Below are positions 25,922 through 35,032 of a stretch of 42,603 nt of DNA, piece by piece. The stretch's first letter is position 1. Every line of letters begins with the position of its first letter. This stretch comes from Clostridia bacterium. Lineage in GTDB: Bacteria; Bacillota; Clostridia; Peptostreptococcales; Acidaminobacteraceae. The position numbers and the translations under genes are program-made. The stretch is from positions 1 to 42,603 of the forward strand of contig JAFGVN010000010.1 in assembly GCA_016937975.1 (NCBI GenBank), given 5' to 3'. Under the pieces are notes generated by a model that did no database searches, was not told the DNA's origin, and saw only the letters and a program-made list of their open reading frames with translations.

Positions 25922-25959
25922 AGAACCTCCATCGGGTATAAAAAGTCCATGGAGGTTCT
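25922..25959 (+). promoter_or_regulatory. Hairpin sequestering the GGDEF-gene ribosome binding site
   Basis: AGAACCTCCAT (25922-25932) pairs perfectly with ATGGAGGTTCT (25949-25959), 11 bp with a 16-nt loop. The RBS GGAGG (25951-25955) is in the 3' arm, and the GGDEF start codon follows at 25960. It sits 7 bp after the cupin stop. There is no T-tract, so it is not a terminator. Confidence 0.65.
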
Positions 25960-27087
25960 ATGGGTTTAGCACGTTTTAACATTTACGTTGTGACCATTTT
26001 GTTTGCATTGACTTTGTATATGCATGTGTCACGGAAAGAAAACCGTTATTATGGTTCTTACCAATATTTCAGAGCAGTTGTTTTTGCTACCCTTGTTTTA
26101 GTGTGTCTGGAAACACTGAGCTGGGTTTTTGAAGGCCTTCAAGCTCCAGGAGCAATTATTTTTAATTATGGTTTTAATACCCTTATGTATTATTTCAGTG
26201 CTATTCCAATAACCTTATGGTTTATTTACTTTGATGAAAAATATTTTCAAAGTAAAAGAGTATTGCAAATAAAGCGTTCGCTTTATATTGCAGTAAACTT
26301 AATAATGTTTCTTTTAACCACCATTAATCTTGTAACCCCAATTCTATTTGAAATCGACACCTCCAATCACTATGTAAGAAAAGGAGGTTTATTGCTTATT
26401 GGCTCATTGCAAATTCTATATTTGTTTCTATACATACTCATTGCTTTCTTTCAGAGAAAAAAAATACCTCAAAGAGTTTTCCATCTGATTGCCATGGTCT
26501 CAATATTACCAATACTGTCCATGTTCATTCAAGTCCTCAATATGGATTTTATCATACTCTGTCCAATATTGGTTTACATCACTTTTCTTGCTTTTATCGT
26601 TATTGAGAGACAAGAAATGATCAAAGATGTTTTAACTGGCTTGTCCCTAAGAAGACACTTGGAAGGCCGATTGATTTATCTTCTTGAAAAAGAAAAAGAC
26701 TTTACTTTAATCTTAATTGATCTCAATGACTTCAAAAAAGTAAACGACCTCTATGGTCACATGATCGGCGATCAAGTTCTCATTGATTTCTCCGAGATGA
26801 TCAAGAAGTCTATACATCACATTGATGAAGCTTTCCGTTATGCCGGTGATGAATTCGTTATTCTCTTTAAAGGACACAGTCCTATTGTTACTGACAGTAT
26901 CCTCTCCAAGTTGAAAATCCAGATGAAATCCTATAACGAAAACCAGGATTTAGAAGTGAATTTGTCCATGAGTTATGGCATTTTAACAGTGGAAGGTCAT
27001 ACCCATCAAACCCTTAGAGAAATTATTCATAAAGTCGATTTAATGATGTATGAAGACAAAAAAATGAAAAAGCAAGATCACATGTAA
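25960..27087 (+). CDS. Membrane-bound GGDEF diguanylate cyclase
   Basis: A 375-residue protein. Residues ~1-215 hold about six or seven TM segments (for example IYVVTILFALTLYMHV, AVVFATLVLVCLETLSWVF, LIMFLLTTINLVT) and probably sense an unknown signal. Residues ~222-372 are a GGDEF domain: DVLTGLSLRRHLE, LILIDLNDFKKVNDLYGHMIGD and active-site loop RYAGDEFVILF. The motif is AGDEF rather than GGDEF; key Asp and Glu are kept, so activity is likely. At the I-site position there is HHID instead of RxxD, so product inhibition is probably lost. Follows the cupin gene with a 44-bp gap containing the RBS-sequestering hairpin. A terminator follows directly. Confidence 0.88.
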   Translation: MGLARFNIYVVTILFALTLYMHVSRKENRYYGSYQYFRAVVFATLVLVCLETLSWVFEGLQAPGAIIFNYGFNTLMYYFSAIPITLWFIYFDEKYFQSKRVLQIKRSLYIAVNLIMFLLTTINLVTPILFEIDTSNHYVRKGGLLLIGSLQILYLFLYILIAFFQRKKIPQRVFHLIAMVSILPILSMFIQVLNMDFIILCPILVYITFLAFIVIERQEMIKDVLTGLSLRRHLEGRLIYLLEKEKDFTLILIDLNDFKKVNDLYGHMIGDQVLIDFSEMIKKSIHHIDEAFRYAGDEFVILFKGHSPIVTDSILSKLKIQMKSYNENQDLEVNLSMSYGILTVEGHTHQTLREIIHKVDLMMYEDKKMKKQDHM

Positions 27088-27112
27088 AAAGTCCAACTTT
27101 CGTTGGACTTTT
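27087..27112. terminator. Bidirectional intrinsic terminator
   Basis: AAAAGTCCAAC-tttc-GTTGGACTTTT is a perfect 11-bp stem with A/T tails on both sides, between the converging GGDEF and potD genes. Confidence 0.85.
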
Positions 27113-27116
27113 ATTC

Positions 27117-28160
27117 TTAGTATGCTTTTAATTCATTCCATTTTTCTAAGGTGAAATCTGTCATTTTTTGACCTAAATCTATAAAGACTTCACATTGCTC
27201 TAAAATATCTGCTGATGGATATGCTGCTGGATCATTTTGAATTTCTGGATCTAACATTTTCTTAGCTTCAGTAATTGGTGTTGAGTATCCAATGTAATCT
27301 GCATTCTCAAAGGCAATATCCGGTCTTGTCATAAAGTTGATGAATTGTTCTGCTGCTGCTTTGTTTTTAGCAGTCTTAGGAATACACATTGCATCAAACC
27401 ACATGTTTGAACCTTCTTTAGGCACAACATAAGCTAAGTTTTCATTTTCTTCCATAGTCAATAAGGCTTCACCTGAATACATAATAGACAATGCCGCTTC
27501 TTCACCGATCATTTTATCTCTTACTTCATCTGCTGCATAACCTTGAACAATTGCCTTTTGGGCTTGAAGCATTTTTAAAGCCTCTTCCCACTTTCCTTCG
27601 TCCATGGTATTAATAGACTCGCCCATTAATTTTAATGCCGGTACAAAAGAATCTCTTACAGAATCCTTCATGATAATAGAATCTGCATATTTCTCATCCC
27701 ATAAAATGTTCCAAGAATCTACTGGTTCAGTAACCATTTCTGTGTTGTAAAGAATACCTAAGGTTCCCCACATATAAGCTACTGAATATTTATTATCAGG
27801 ATCATATGCCAAACCTTTGAAGGTGTCATCTACATATTTAAAGTTATCAATGTTATTCATATCTAATTCCAATAACATGTCTTCTGAAATTAATTTTTCA
27901 ATCATATAATCCGATGGAATCAGTACATCATAATCTACTGCACCACTTTTTAACTTGGTATACATTGCTTCATTTGAATCAAACATTTCATAGTTGACTT
28001 TAATGCCTGTTTCTTCTTCAAATTTAGCAATGGTTTCTTCACCAATATAGTCACCCCAGTTAAATACATTTAATGTAACGGTTTCTTCTTTTGAATCCTT
28101 ATTACATCCAACAAGAAAAACCAATGCAATGGATAATACCAAAAGTAAAATTTTCTTCAT
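27117..28160 (-). CDS. potD: Spermidine/putrescine ABC transporter, substrate-binding lipoprotein
   Basis: A 347-residue PotD/PotF-type solute-binding protein. The signal peptide ends in lipobox LVGC, giving a membrane-anchored lipoprotein. Family landmarks are LNVFNWGDYIGEETIAKFEE, YDVLIPSDYMIEKL, GTLGILYNTE, and CIPKTAKNKAAAEQFINFM. Asp and Trp/Tyr residues in 'WGDY' and 'PSDY' belong to the polyamine pocket of the family. Last gene of the operon, 10 bp after potC, RBS AGGAGAG. Function: captures polyamines outside the cell and delivers them to PotB/PotC. Confidence 0.93.
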   Translation of the reverse strand: MKKILLLVLSIALVFLVGCNKDSKEETVTLNVFNWGDYIGEETIAKFEEETGIKVNYEMFDSNEAMYTKLKSGAVDYDVLIPSDYMIEKLISEDMLLELDMNNIDNFKYVDDTFKGLAYDPDNKYSVAYMWGTLGILYNTEMVTEPVDSWNILWDEKYADSIIMKDSVRDSFVPALKLMGESINTMDEGKWEEALKMLQAQKAIVQGYAADEVRDKMIGEEAALSIMYSGEALLTMEENENLAYVVPKEGSNMWFDAMCIPKTAKNKAAAEQFINFMTRPDIAFENADYIGYSTPITEAKKMLDPEIQNDPAAYPSADILEQCEVFIDLGQKMTDFTLEKWNELKAY

Positions 28161-28170
28161 TTCATCTCTC

Positions 28171-28953
28171 CTAATCTAATAAAACATTGTTTTTGCCAGG
28201 TCGGCGGTTGATTAATATTAACAAGACCAAGATGGCAGCAAACAAGATGGTTGAAAGTGCATTAATTTCAGGTTTGATTCCTCTTTTGGTCATGGTGTAA
28301 ATGGTAATGGACAAGGTTTGAACACCGTTGCCTGTTGTAAAATAACTGATGACAAAATCATCTAGTGATAAAGTAAAAGATAACAAGAATCCTGTGACAA
28401 TACCAGGAGATATTTCCGGTACAATAACCTTCCAAATGGTTTGGAAAGGTGTTGCTCCTAAATCCAAAGCCGCCTCAAAGGTATTTGGCGTTAATTGCTT
28501 TAATTTAGGTAAAACACTTATGATAACATAAGGAATACAAAATGTAATATGGGCCAGTAATAAGGATTCAAAACCTAACTTCAAGTTAATGAGAATGAAC
28601 AATAACATTAAGCCAATACCCGTAACAATATCAGGGTTTAATACTGGCAAATATGTGATATTCATCACGATGCCTCTGAACCATTTTTTCATGTAATGAA
28701 TACCAATGGCTGCAAAAGTACCAATTAAAGTGGCAACAATGGCAGCGATCAAAGCAATGATTAAAGTGTAATATAAAGATTTTACAATTACAGGATCATG
28801 AAACATGTTGGCATACCACTTAAGGGTAAAACCTTCCCATTTGGCTCTTGATTTGGAATCATTGAAAGAAAATACAATTAACGTGACGATTGGCGCATAT
28901 AAGAAAATGAACACCAATCCCATGTATAATTTCTTTAAACCACTTTTTATCAT
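28171..28953 (-). CDS. potC: Spermidine/putrescine ABC transporter permease PotC
   Basis: A 260-residue permease with six TM segments. The EAA loop that docks PotA is FEAALDLGATPFQTIWKVIVPEISPG. The N-terminus GLKKLYMGLVFIFLYAPIVTLIVFSFN and the downstream SLDDFVISYFTTG are characteristic of PotC. ATG overlaps the potB stop by 4 bp (ATGA) with GGAGGTG upstream. Confidence 0.93.
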   Translation of the reverse strand: MIKSGLKKLYMGLVFIFLYAPIVTLIVFSFNDSKSRAKWEGFTLKWYANMFHDPVIVKSLYYTLIIALIAAIVATLIGTFAAIGIHYMKKWFRGIVMNITYLPVLNPDIVTGIGLMLLFILINLKLGFESLLLAHITFCIPYVIISVLPKLKQLTPNTFEAALDLGATPFQTIWKVIVPEISPGIVTGFLLSFTLSLDDFVISYFTTGNGVQTLSITIYTMTKRGIKPEINALSTILFAAILVLLILINRRPGKNNVLLD

Positions 28954-29768
28954 AGTGCACCTCCTTCACGACTTGGATCCACGCGATTCAGAATGCCCAT
29001 GGAAATTAAAATAATTACCATTAACACCAAAGACAAGGAAGCACCGAAGTACCAGTTGTAACTTTGAACAAACTGCTGTTCAATTAAATTGCCTATTAAG
29101 TTGATTTTTCCTGAACCTAAAAGCTTTGGAATAACAAAAGTCGTTATGGCTGGCATAAAGACCATGGTAATACCACTGATGACGCCAGGAATACTCAAAG
29201 GTAAAATGACCTTAACGAATCTTGTTAATTTACTTGCACCTAAGTCAAATGCGGCTTCTAAAACATAGGGATCTATTTTAGACAAAACATTGTAAATAGG
29301 CAGGATCATAAAAGGTAAAAAATTATACACCATACCGAGAATAATTGCATTTGGCGTTCCAATAATCTGAATGGTTGGCAAATGTAAAAATCTTAATACC
29401 GTATTTAAAAAGCCATTGTTGGTTTCCAAAATAGTTAACCATGCATAAGTTCTTAAAAGAAAGTTCATCCACATGGGCAATACAAAAATAAAAATTACAG
29501 TGACCTTTGCATTTCTTTTTTCCGTTAAAATCAAGGCCAAAGGATAGGCGATAATCAAACAAATAATTGTAGAGATTAAAGCATAATAAATGGAACGTAA
29601 TAAGGCTTTGAAATAAATGGGATCAAAAGCTTTCATAATATTCTCCAGGGAGAATCTTATACCGCCATCATCTATGGTCACACCATAGATCAGAATCATT
29701 GCCAGTGGAATGATTGTAAATATAATTGCCCATAAAATATAAGGCGTTGCTAACCATTTTCTCAACAT
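28950..29768 (-). CDS. potB: Spermidine/putrescine ABC transporter permease PotB
   Basis: A 272-residue permease with six TM segments; EAA loop LEAAFDLGASKLTRFVKVILPLSIPG. The sequence FVLPMWMNFLLRTYAW is a PotB/PotH hallmark. RBS GAGGTGATG overlaps the end of potA (4-bp gap). It pairs with PotC in the membrane. Confidence 0.93.
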   Translation of the reverse strand: MLRKWLATPYILWAIIFTIIPLAMILIYGVTIDDGGIRFSLENIMKAFDPIYFKALLRSIYYALISTIICLIIAYPLALILTEKRNAKVTVIFIFVLPMWMNFLLRTYAWLTILETNNGFLNTVLRFLHLPTIQIIGTPNAIILGMVYNFLPFMILPIYNVLSKIDPYVLEAAFDLGASKLTRFVKVILPLSIPGVISGITMVFMPAITTFVIPKLLGSGKINLIGNLIEQQFVQSYNWYFGASLSLVLMVIILISMGILNRVDPSREGGAL

Positions 29769-29772
29769 GTCA

Positions 29773-30810
29773 TCACCTCTTTTTCATGATGTGAATGTTT
29801 TCTGGTGCAATATCTATTGAAACGTCTGAACCGATAATGTGACTTTTCGTATTATGAATCATCCATTCCTTGCCACCAGCTTCCACATAAGTTTCATAGT
29901 GAACGCCTTTGAAGATACAGTCGGTTACCTTGCCCGTTAATTTGTCTTTCTCTGGTTTTAACAATATCACGTCTTCTGGACGAATGACCACATCTACAGC
30001 TTCATTAATGCCAAAGCCTTTGTCCACGCAAACAAAACCATGGTTGAACAATTCTACAAAACAGTCTTTTCTCATAACACCAGAAATAATGTTGGATTCA
30101 CCAATGAAATCTGCAACAAAAGCATTCGTAGGTTCATTGTAAATCATTTCCGGGCTACCTGCTTGCTGAATGACACCATCATTCATAACCACTACAGTAG
30201 AAGACATGGTTAAAGCTTCTTCCTGATCATGGGTAACATAAATAAAGGTGATGCCAAGTTCTCTTTGCAGTTCTTTGAGTTCATATTGCATGTCTTTTCT
30301 TAACTTCAAGTCAAGGGCTCCAAGAGGCTCATCCAAAAGAAGCACTTCAGGTTCATTGACAATCGCTCTTGCAATGGCAATACGCTGCTGCTGTCCACCA
30401 GACATTTGATGGATGTTTCTATTTTCAAAGTTCTTTAGGTTAACCAGATTTAAAGCCCAGTCTACCTTCTTTTTAATATCTGAATGATGCATTTTTTTTA
30501 TTTTCAAGCCAAAAGCAATGTTGTCAAAAACATTGTAATGGGGAAATAATGCATATTTTTGAAAAACAGTGTTGATGTTTCTCTTATAGGGTGGCTTTTG
30601 AGTGATGACTTTGTCATTAAAGTAAACTTGACCATCATCTGGGGTCTCAAAGCCGCCGATGATTCTTAAAGTCGTAGTTTTACCACAACCACTAGGACCT
30701 AACAAGGTCACAAAATCATTTTTCTTAACATCTAAACTTATATGATTTAAAATCAGCTCATCGTCAAATGATTTGCTAATATTTTCTAAACGAATCAAAG
30801 AATTTTTCAT
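29773..30810 (-). CDS. potA: Spermidine/putrescine ABC transporter ATPase PotA
   Basis: A 345-residue ABC ATPase with Walker [11 protein letters not shown]-loop ([12 protein letters not shown]), signature MSGGQQQR, Walker [12 protein letters not shown] and switch His in YVTHDQEEA, plus a C-terminal TOBE-type domain ([15 protein letters not shown]). All catalytic motifs are intact. It follows the XRE-cupin regulator by 13 bp and precedes potB by 4 bp, giving the order regulator-potA-potB-potC-potD. Confidence 0.95.
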   Translation of the reverse strand: MKNSLIRLENISKSFDDELILNHISLDVKKNDFVTLLGPSGCGKTTTLRIIGGFETPDDGQVYFNDKVITQKPPYKRNINTVFQKYALFPHYNVFDNIAFGLKIKKMHHSDIKKKVDWALNLVNLKNFENRNIHQMSGGQQQRIAIARAIVNEPEVLLLDEPLGALDLKLRKDMQYELKELQRELGITFIYVTHDQEEALTMSSTVVVMNDGVIQQAGSPEMIYNEPTNAFVADFIGESNIISGVMRKDCFVELFNHGFVCVDKGFGINEAVDVVIRPEDVILLKPEKDKLTGKVTDCIFKGVHYETYVEAGGKEWMIHNTKSHIIGSDVSIDIAPENIHIMKKR

Positions 30811-30823
30811 AAAACAATCCCTT

Positions 30824-31363
30824 CTAGAAATTTGGAGGTGAACTTACCCAAAGAAGCTCTGAACTGCTGTTGGATTCATTTGCAATATAATGAGGTTGAT
30901 CACATTCATAATAGAAGGATTCCCCTTTTTTAACTTCATACTTTTTCTTCCCGACATAAAGCGTAATGGCACCTTTAAGGACATAACCAAACTCTTCACC
31001 GTCATGTGGTTGGTCTTTTATAGTGCTGCCTCCAGCTGCTAATGCAATTAATGTTGGCTCCATCATGTTCTTCTGTGCATTGGGTACGAGCCATTTCATC
31101 GTTAATTTCTGTTCTTCAGACACATTCTCAAAATAATCATTTTTTGTAAAAACAATCTGAGTATCTTTTGCTTCAGAAAAGAAGGATTGTAAATCTGTAC
31201 CTAGACCTGTTAAAATATCCATCAAAGTTGCGATAGATGGCGAAGTTAAGTCATTTTCCAATTGTGAGATGAACCCTTTGGACAACTCCGTACGATTGGC
31301 TAAATCTTCTTGTGTTAAGTTGTTTTGCAATCGTAGAGATTTGATCTTTTCACCGATGTTCAT
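30824..31363 (-). CDS. XRE-cupin transcriptional regulator of the polyamine operon
   Basis: A 179-residue two-domain regulator. Residues ~4-60 are an XRE-type HTH ([41 protein letters not shown]), and residues ~105-175 a cupin ([44 protein letters not shown]), the PuuR-type layout. The cupin keeps His and Glu (PHDGEE) and a second-motif His. ATG 31363 has AAGGAG 5 nt upstream; GTG 31369 is in frame. I infer that it senses a polyamine or its derivative and represses the pot operon and itself; palindromic TAAAC motifs lie just after the -10. Confidence 0.88.
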   Translation of the reverse strand: MNIGEKIKSLRLQNNLTQEDLANRTELSKGFISQLENDLTSPSIATLMDILTGLGTDLQSFFSEAKDTQIVFTKNDYFENVSEEQKLTMKWLVPNAQKNMMEPTLIALAAGGSTIKDQPHDGEEFGYVLKGAITLYVGKKKYEVKKGESFYYECDQPHYIANESNSSSELLWVSSPPNF

Positions 31364-31383
31364 TGCCACTCCTTGTTATCTAC

Positions 31384-31442
31384 ACTAAACATATTGTTTA
31401 CTATTACTAAACTAATTATAGGCCAAAATACAAATCTGTCAA
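31384..31442 (-). promoter_or_regulatory. pot operon promoter with TAAAC palindrome operator
   Basis: A consensus promoter: -35 TTGACA (31437-31442), 16-bp spacer, -10 TATAAT (31415-31420). Downstream of it, in the transcribed leader, is the palindrome TAAAC-atatt-GTTTA (31386-31400). ACTAAAC recurs at 31384, 31407 and again upstream at 31491. A repressor bound here would block initiation, fitting autoregulation by the XRE-cupin protein. Confidence 0.68.
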
Positions 31443-31612
31443 CGACTTTTTTGAAAAAAGTTTATAAAATCAAATAAAAAATTTACCTAGACTAAACAAA
31501 ATAAGACTTTTTTCAGCAGAATCGCCTTAAGTTATTTTTGAAAGATGATTTTTCTTGAAACAAGACTAAGACACTTCTTTGTGGGTATATACTTTAAAAG
31601 AGGTATAATACA

Positions 31613-32170
31613 ATGAAAGAGCAAACTTTAAAACAATATTATGGCTATGACACCGAATTAAAAACCTATCAAGTAGACATTGATTTGGATTCCTATCGTG
31701 ATGTTTACAGTGAGTGGGATTATTCCCCAATGATTAACAGAGACCTTGATGAAGATCTGATTGAATACATCTTAGGCTGCTCCTACGAGATTGGGTTAAA
31801 AAGGCAAATGACAACGGTCTTTCATATTCCTAAAGAAATCATTAATCCAAAACGTGAAGAACGCAGTCGGATAGGCATGCGCCATTACTTTGCCTATCAA
31901 ATCAGAAAAACCAAAGGTCAAATGTTTAGAATCTTAAGAACTTCACTCACCTATTTTCTAATGGGTGTTGTATTTCTTGCCATGGCTATTTCCATTAAAA
32001 AAGTCGATCAGATTCTTTTTAGTACCTTAAAGGAAGGATTATATATTGGCGCATGGGTAGTGCTTTGGGAGATGTTTTATTTGTGGTTCTTTAAAATGGG
32101 GGAACTCAGACTCAACATCCGACACTTTAAAAGACTAGAAGAGATGAAAATTATATACAAAGGAAAATAA
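31613..32170 (+). CDS. Two-TM membrane protein of unknown function
   Basis: A 185-residue protein. The first ~110 residues are soluble and charged (VDIDLDSYRDVYSEWDYSP, DLDEDLIEYILGCSYEIGLK, VFHIPKEIINPKREERSRIG), followed by two TM segments (TYFLMGVVFLAMAISI and YIGAWVVLWEMFYLWFF) and a basic tail. I recognise no family, though similar short proteins with this layout occur in Clostridia. RBS GAGG lies 9 nt before the ATG; a terminator overlaps its stop. It is divergent from the pot regulator across about 250 bp. Confidence 0.65.
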   Translation: MKEQTLKQYYGYDTELKTYQVDIDLDSYRDVYSEWDYSPMINRDLDEDLIEYILGCSYEIGLKRQMTTVFHIPKEIINPKREERSRIGMRHYFAYQIRKTKGQMFRILRTSLTYFLMGVVFLAMAISIKKVDQILFSTLKEGLYIGAWVVLWEMFYLWFFKMGELRLNIRHFKRLEEMKIIYKGK

Positions 32171-32199
32171 AGCACCTTCCAATTGGAAAGTGCTTTATT
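32166..32199. terminator. Bidirectional intrinsic terminator
   Basis: AATAAAGCACCTTCC pairs with GGAAAGTGCTTTATT (14 of 15) around an AATT loop. It covers the stop of the 185-aa protein and abuts the stop of the converging MFS gene. Confidence 0.8.
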
Positions 32200-33465
32200 T
32201 TAAACTGCTTTTTCCAAAGCATTCTTTTCATATAATTTCGGGAATGTTTTTTTGTCCAGATAATAGTTAAAGATAATGACTATGGCTGACAATATACCCG
32301 CTACAGCTAATGTTGCAAAGGCATAGGAATAACCAAAATGTTTCATTAAAACACCCATAAGCACTCTACCTAAGGCAGACCCTACAAAATAGGCAATGTT
32401 TCTGAAACTGTTCACACGGCCTCTATGAGAAGCAGGTACCCTTCTTGACATGAAAGGTGAAGAGCCTAACATGTTAATGAGCTCACCCATGGTGAAGATC
32501 AACATCATGACAAAGAAAATATAATATGGTGGTCTTCCCATGATTAAAACATAACTTAAGGCAAACAGGGTTTGACCGATTAAAACCTTCGGTAGTTCAT
32601 GCACTTTTCTTAAAAGATACGTCATAATCGGTGTACAACTAATGACGATAAATGCATTAAAAGATGCAACAAATCCAAAATAACTTGGACCGGCTTTTCC
32701 AAACAAATCTGACATATACAGTGGTAAAACAAAGTTCCATTGATCGTAAATAAAAGCACCAAAGAAAAAGGTCACGATCATCAACAAAATAGAAGGTCTT
32801 TCTCTTATAATTGAAGAAGCATAAGTATCATGTGCAATTTTTTCTTCATAATCATTTCTTTCTTCTTCTTTCAAATCTTCAGTATGAATGACTTGTACAA
32901 ACAAAATGATTAAGATTGTAGAAGACAATGTGGTGATACCATCTAAAACAAAGGCTAAACTCAAGTAGTTTGTAAACAATAAACCTCCAATGGCTGCACC
33001 AAACATAAAGCCCAAATTGTGCCCTAAATACATTAAGGAATATACTTTTTCTCTTTCTTGAGGTTTAGTGGCATCTGCTACCAATGCTTCATAAGCTGGA
33101 CCTTCCATGTTGGCAAATAATCCTGCCATAATAAATAATCCCATCATTAAATTACCAGGTTCGACAAAAGCACAAGCCATAAAAAACGCAATGGAAATTA
33201 AATCGAAAATAACAATGATTTTTTTTCGACTGAATTTATCTGCTAATTTACCACCAATAATATTGGCAGGCAAAAAAATGACACCCACAGCCAAAAATAA
33301 AAGTGCTATGGTTTGTTCATTATAACCAATTTTTTCGCTCATGATTAGCGTTAAAAGGGGCCATATAAAAGCCCCCATATTGGTAACCAATCGACCTACG
33401 AAAATGACATAAGCCGACCGGGATAGTCCTTTATACTGTGAAAATATTTCACTTACTTTTTCCAT
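32200..33465 (-). CDS. MFS transporter
   Basis: A 421-residue major facilitator, 12 TM segments. Motif A reads GGKLADKFSRKKIIVIFD, and the second-half copy is less clear; MYLGHNLGFMFGAAIGGLLF is motif-C-like, typical of drug exporters. MSRRVPASHRGRVNSFRNIAYFVGSALG is a common bacterial MFS_1 feature. ATG 33465 is supported by GAGG 6 nt upstream (TTG 33477 is in frame but poorer). It lies 45 bp downstream of a second MFS gene on the same strand, so the two may be co-transcribed. Substrate unknown. Confidence 0.83.
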   Translation of the reverse strand: MEKVSEIFSQYKGLSRSAYVIFVGRLVTNMGAFIWPLLTLIMSEKIGYNEQTIALLFLAVGVIFLPANIIGGKLADKFSRKKIIVIFDLISIAFFMACAFVEPGNLMMGLFIMAGLFANMEGPAYEALVADATKPQEREKVYSLMYLGHNLGFMFGAAIGGLLFTNYLSLAFVLDGITTLSSTILIILFVQVIHTEDLKEEERNDYEEKIAHDTYASSIIRERPSILLMIVTFFFGAFIYDQWNFVLPLYMSDLFGKAGPSYFGFVASFNAFIVISCTPIMTYLLRKVHELPKVLIGQTLFALSYVLIMGRPPYYIFFVMMLIFTMGELINMLGSSPFMSRRVPASHRGRVNSFRNIAYFVGSALGRVLMGVLMKHFGYSYAFATLAVAGILSAIVIIFNYYLDKKTFPKLYEKNALEKAV

Positions 33466-33510
33466 AAAATACCTCAATTCCTAATTACCCTATATTTCTA
33501 ATTTTACACA

Positions 33511-34782
33511 TTAAGATGCTTTTGCAGCTTCTTTTTCTTCAAGTGTTTCAACAAATAAATTTCTCATCTCCTTAAAAGACATAAAGCTTACTGAAATGAG
33601 TGCAATTACTACACCGCTTACAACAATAATCCATTGCGGTGCTACAATTTGAATCAAACCACCACTTAACAACAAACCAAATGGAACTAATGCAGAACCG
33701 ATCATGCCAAACAAACTAAAGACTCTTCCCCTTAAGCGTTCAGGTACCATTTGCTGCATTTTTGTGCCAATTGGAATATTGATGACTGCTAAGGTAAAAC
33801 CTGCAACAAACAAAACCATGCCTTGATAAATGACATTGAACAACGTCCCAAAGGACAAAGTAAACAAATAGGGTAATCCTGCCAATAAAATTGAAATACC
33901 CAACAAAACAGAACTTAAATATAGAGAAAGATACAATTTGTTTTTAGGTATGGCGGATATTAAAATAGCACCTGTAATCATACCAACAGAGATTAAAGCT
34001 TCTACAATCCCAATATATTTTGGAGATAAGTATAAAACATTGTTTAACAGGTAAGTATGTGGTACGTTAATCCCTACCGTTATTAAGAAATTATAGCTCA
34101 AACTCATGGTAAGCATCACAATAAAGAATTTCTCCACCTTTAAAAACGTCCAGACTTCCTTGAATGATTTTTTTTCTGATTCTTCTTCCTTTTGTACCTT
34201 GGAATTCAATTTAAAATCAATAAATAATTCCGACAAACCTGATAAAATAAAACTTACACCATTAATAATAATAATCCATTTCAAATTTCCAAATCCAAAA
34301 AGAAGTCCACCCATCATAGGTCCAAAGATTGAAGCCAAAGATCTAAAAACTTCAAAACTTGAGTTAAGTTTCATCAATTGACTGTCGTAAACCAAATTAG
34401 GGAGTGATGCTGTAATGGCTGTGCTAAAAAAAGTATTTAAAATCGATAACAAAGTAATGACAACATATAATGACCATACTGAAACATCCCCTTGAAGCAG
34501 TAAAGCTAAAACAACAAGACCACTGAGTATATCCCCTAAAACAACAATTGTTTTTTTGGAATAGCGATCCGCAAAAATACCTGACATAGGCGAAACTAAA
34601 ATTCTTGGTACTGCACTTAAAATCATAGATAAAGCAAAGCTCATAGATGAGCCAGTTTGATTTAAAATATACAAACCAACAGCAAAACTAAATGCTAAGG
34701 TTCCTATTCTAGAGACACCCATGCCTGCAATGAGCAACCAGACATTTTTTCTCTCTTTAGGTTGCATTTTAACGGTTTCCAT
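33511..34782 (-). CDS. MFS transporter (MFS_3-type exporter)
   Basis: A 423-residue major facilitator, 12 TM segments. Loop 2-3 motif A is SPMSGIFADRYSKKTIVVLGD. By eye it is a paralogue of the transporter at 23688-24878: FADRYSKKTIVVLGDIL matches IADRMNKKLIIVLSDIL, and IIIINGVSFILSGLSELFI matches VFIINGISFLISAFSEMFI. The substrate is unknown; macrolide/enterobactin-exporter-like proteins share these motifs. RBS AAGGAGGAAG is strong. The upstream region carries repeats of GAATATTTAAT. Confidence 0.83.
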   Translation of the reverse strand: METVKMQPKERKNVWLLIAGMGVSRIGTLAFSFAVGLYILNQTGSSMSFALSMILSAVPRILVSPMSGIFADRYSKKTIVVLGDILSGLVVLALLLQGDVSVWSLYVVITLLSILNTFFSTAITASLPNLVYDSQLMKLNSSFEVFRSLASIFGPMMGGLLFGFGNLKWIIIINGVSFILSGLSELFIDFKLNSKVQKEEESEKKSFKEVWTFLKVEKFFIVMLTMSLSYNFLITVGINVPHTYLLNNVLYLSPKYIGIVEALISVGMITGAILISAIPKNKLYLSLYLSSVLLGISILLAGLPYLFTLSFGTLFNVIYQGMVLFVAGFTLAVINIPIGTKMQQMVPERLRGRVFSLFGMIGSALVPFGLLLSGGLIQIVAPQWIIVVSGVVIALISVSFMSFKEMRNLFVETLEEKEAAKAS

Positions 34783-34815
34783 ACTTCCTCCTTTATATTA
34801 TTTATTTATAGGTAA

Positions 34816-34880
34816 GAATATTTAATCTAATAATTAAATATATTCATTTATATATTAATCCTACCAAAGAATATTTAATA
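34816..34880. promoter_or_regulatory. Repeated GAATATTTAAT motif upstream of the MFS gene
   Basis: GAATATTTAAT occurs at 34816 and 34869 in direct orientation and, imperfectly, inverted at 34833-34845. It lies 35-90 bp upstream of the MFS start. Possible operator, but the region is so AT-rich that chance is a real alternative. The rest of 34783-35010 shows no other feature. Confidence 0.3.
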
Positions 34881-35010
34881 TACAATCACTTTAAAGGTTT
34901 TCTAATGGAATTCTAATTTTAGATTTTTCTCAAGGAATCGTTACAGCATTCCTCTGAAAATGTTTCAACCCATTGTTTCTATTTTATGCATTCGTTTCCA
35001 CAAACTAAAA

Positions 35011-35028
35011 AAAGACCTTTCGGTCTTT
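35011..35028 (-). terminator. Intrinsic terminator of the pseudokinase/LytTR operon
   Basis: AAAGACC-gaaa-GGTCTTT with a stable GAAA tetraloop, followed on the minus strand by seven U, directly after the stop at 35033-35035. Confidence 0.88.
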
Positions 35029-35032
35029 ATGG

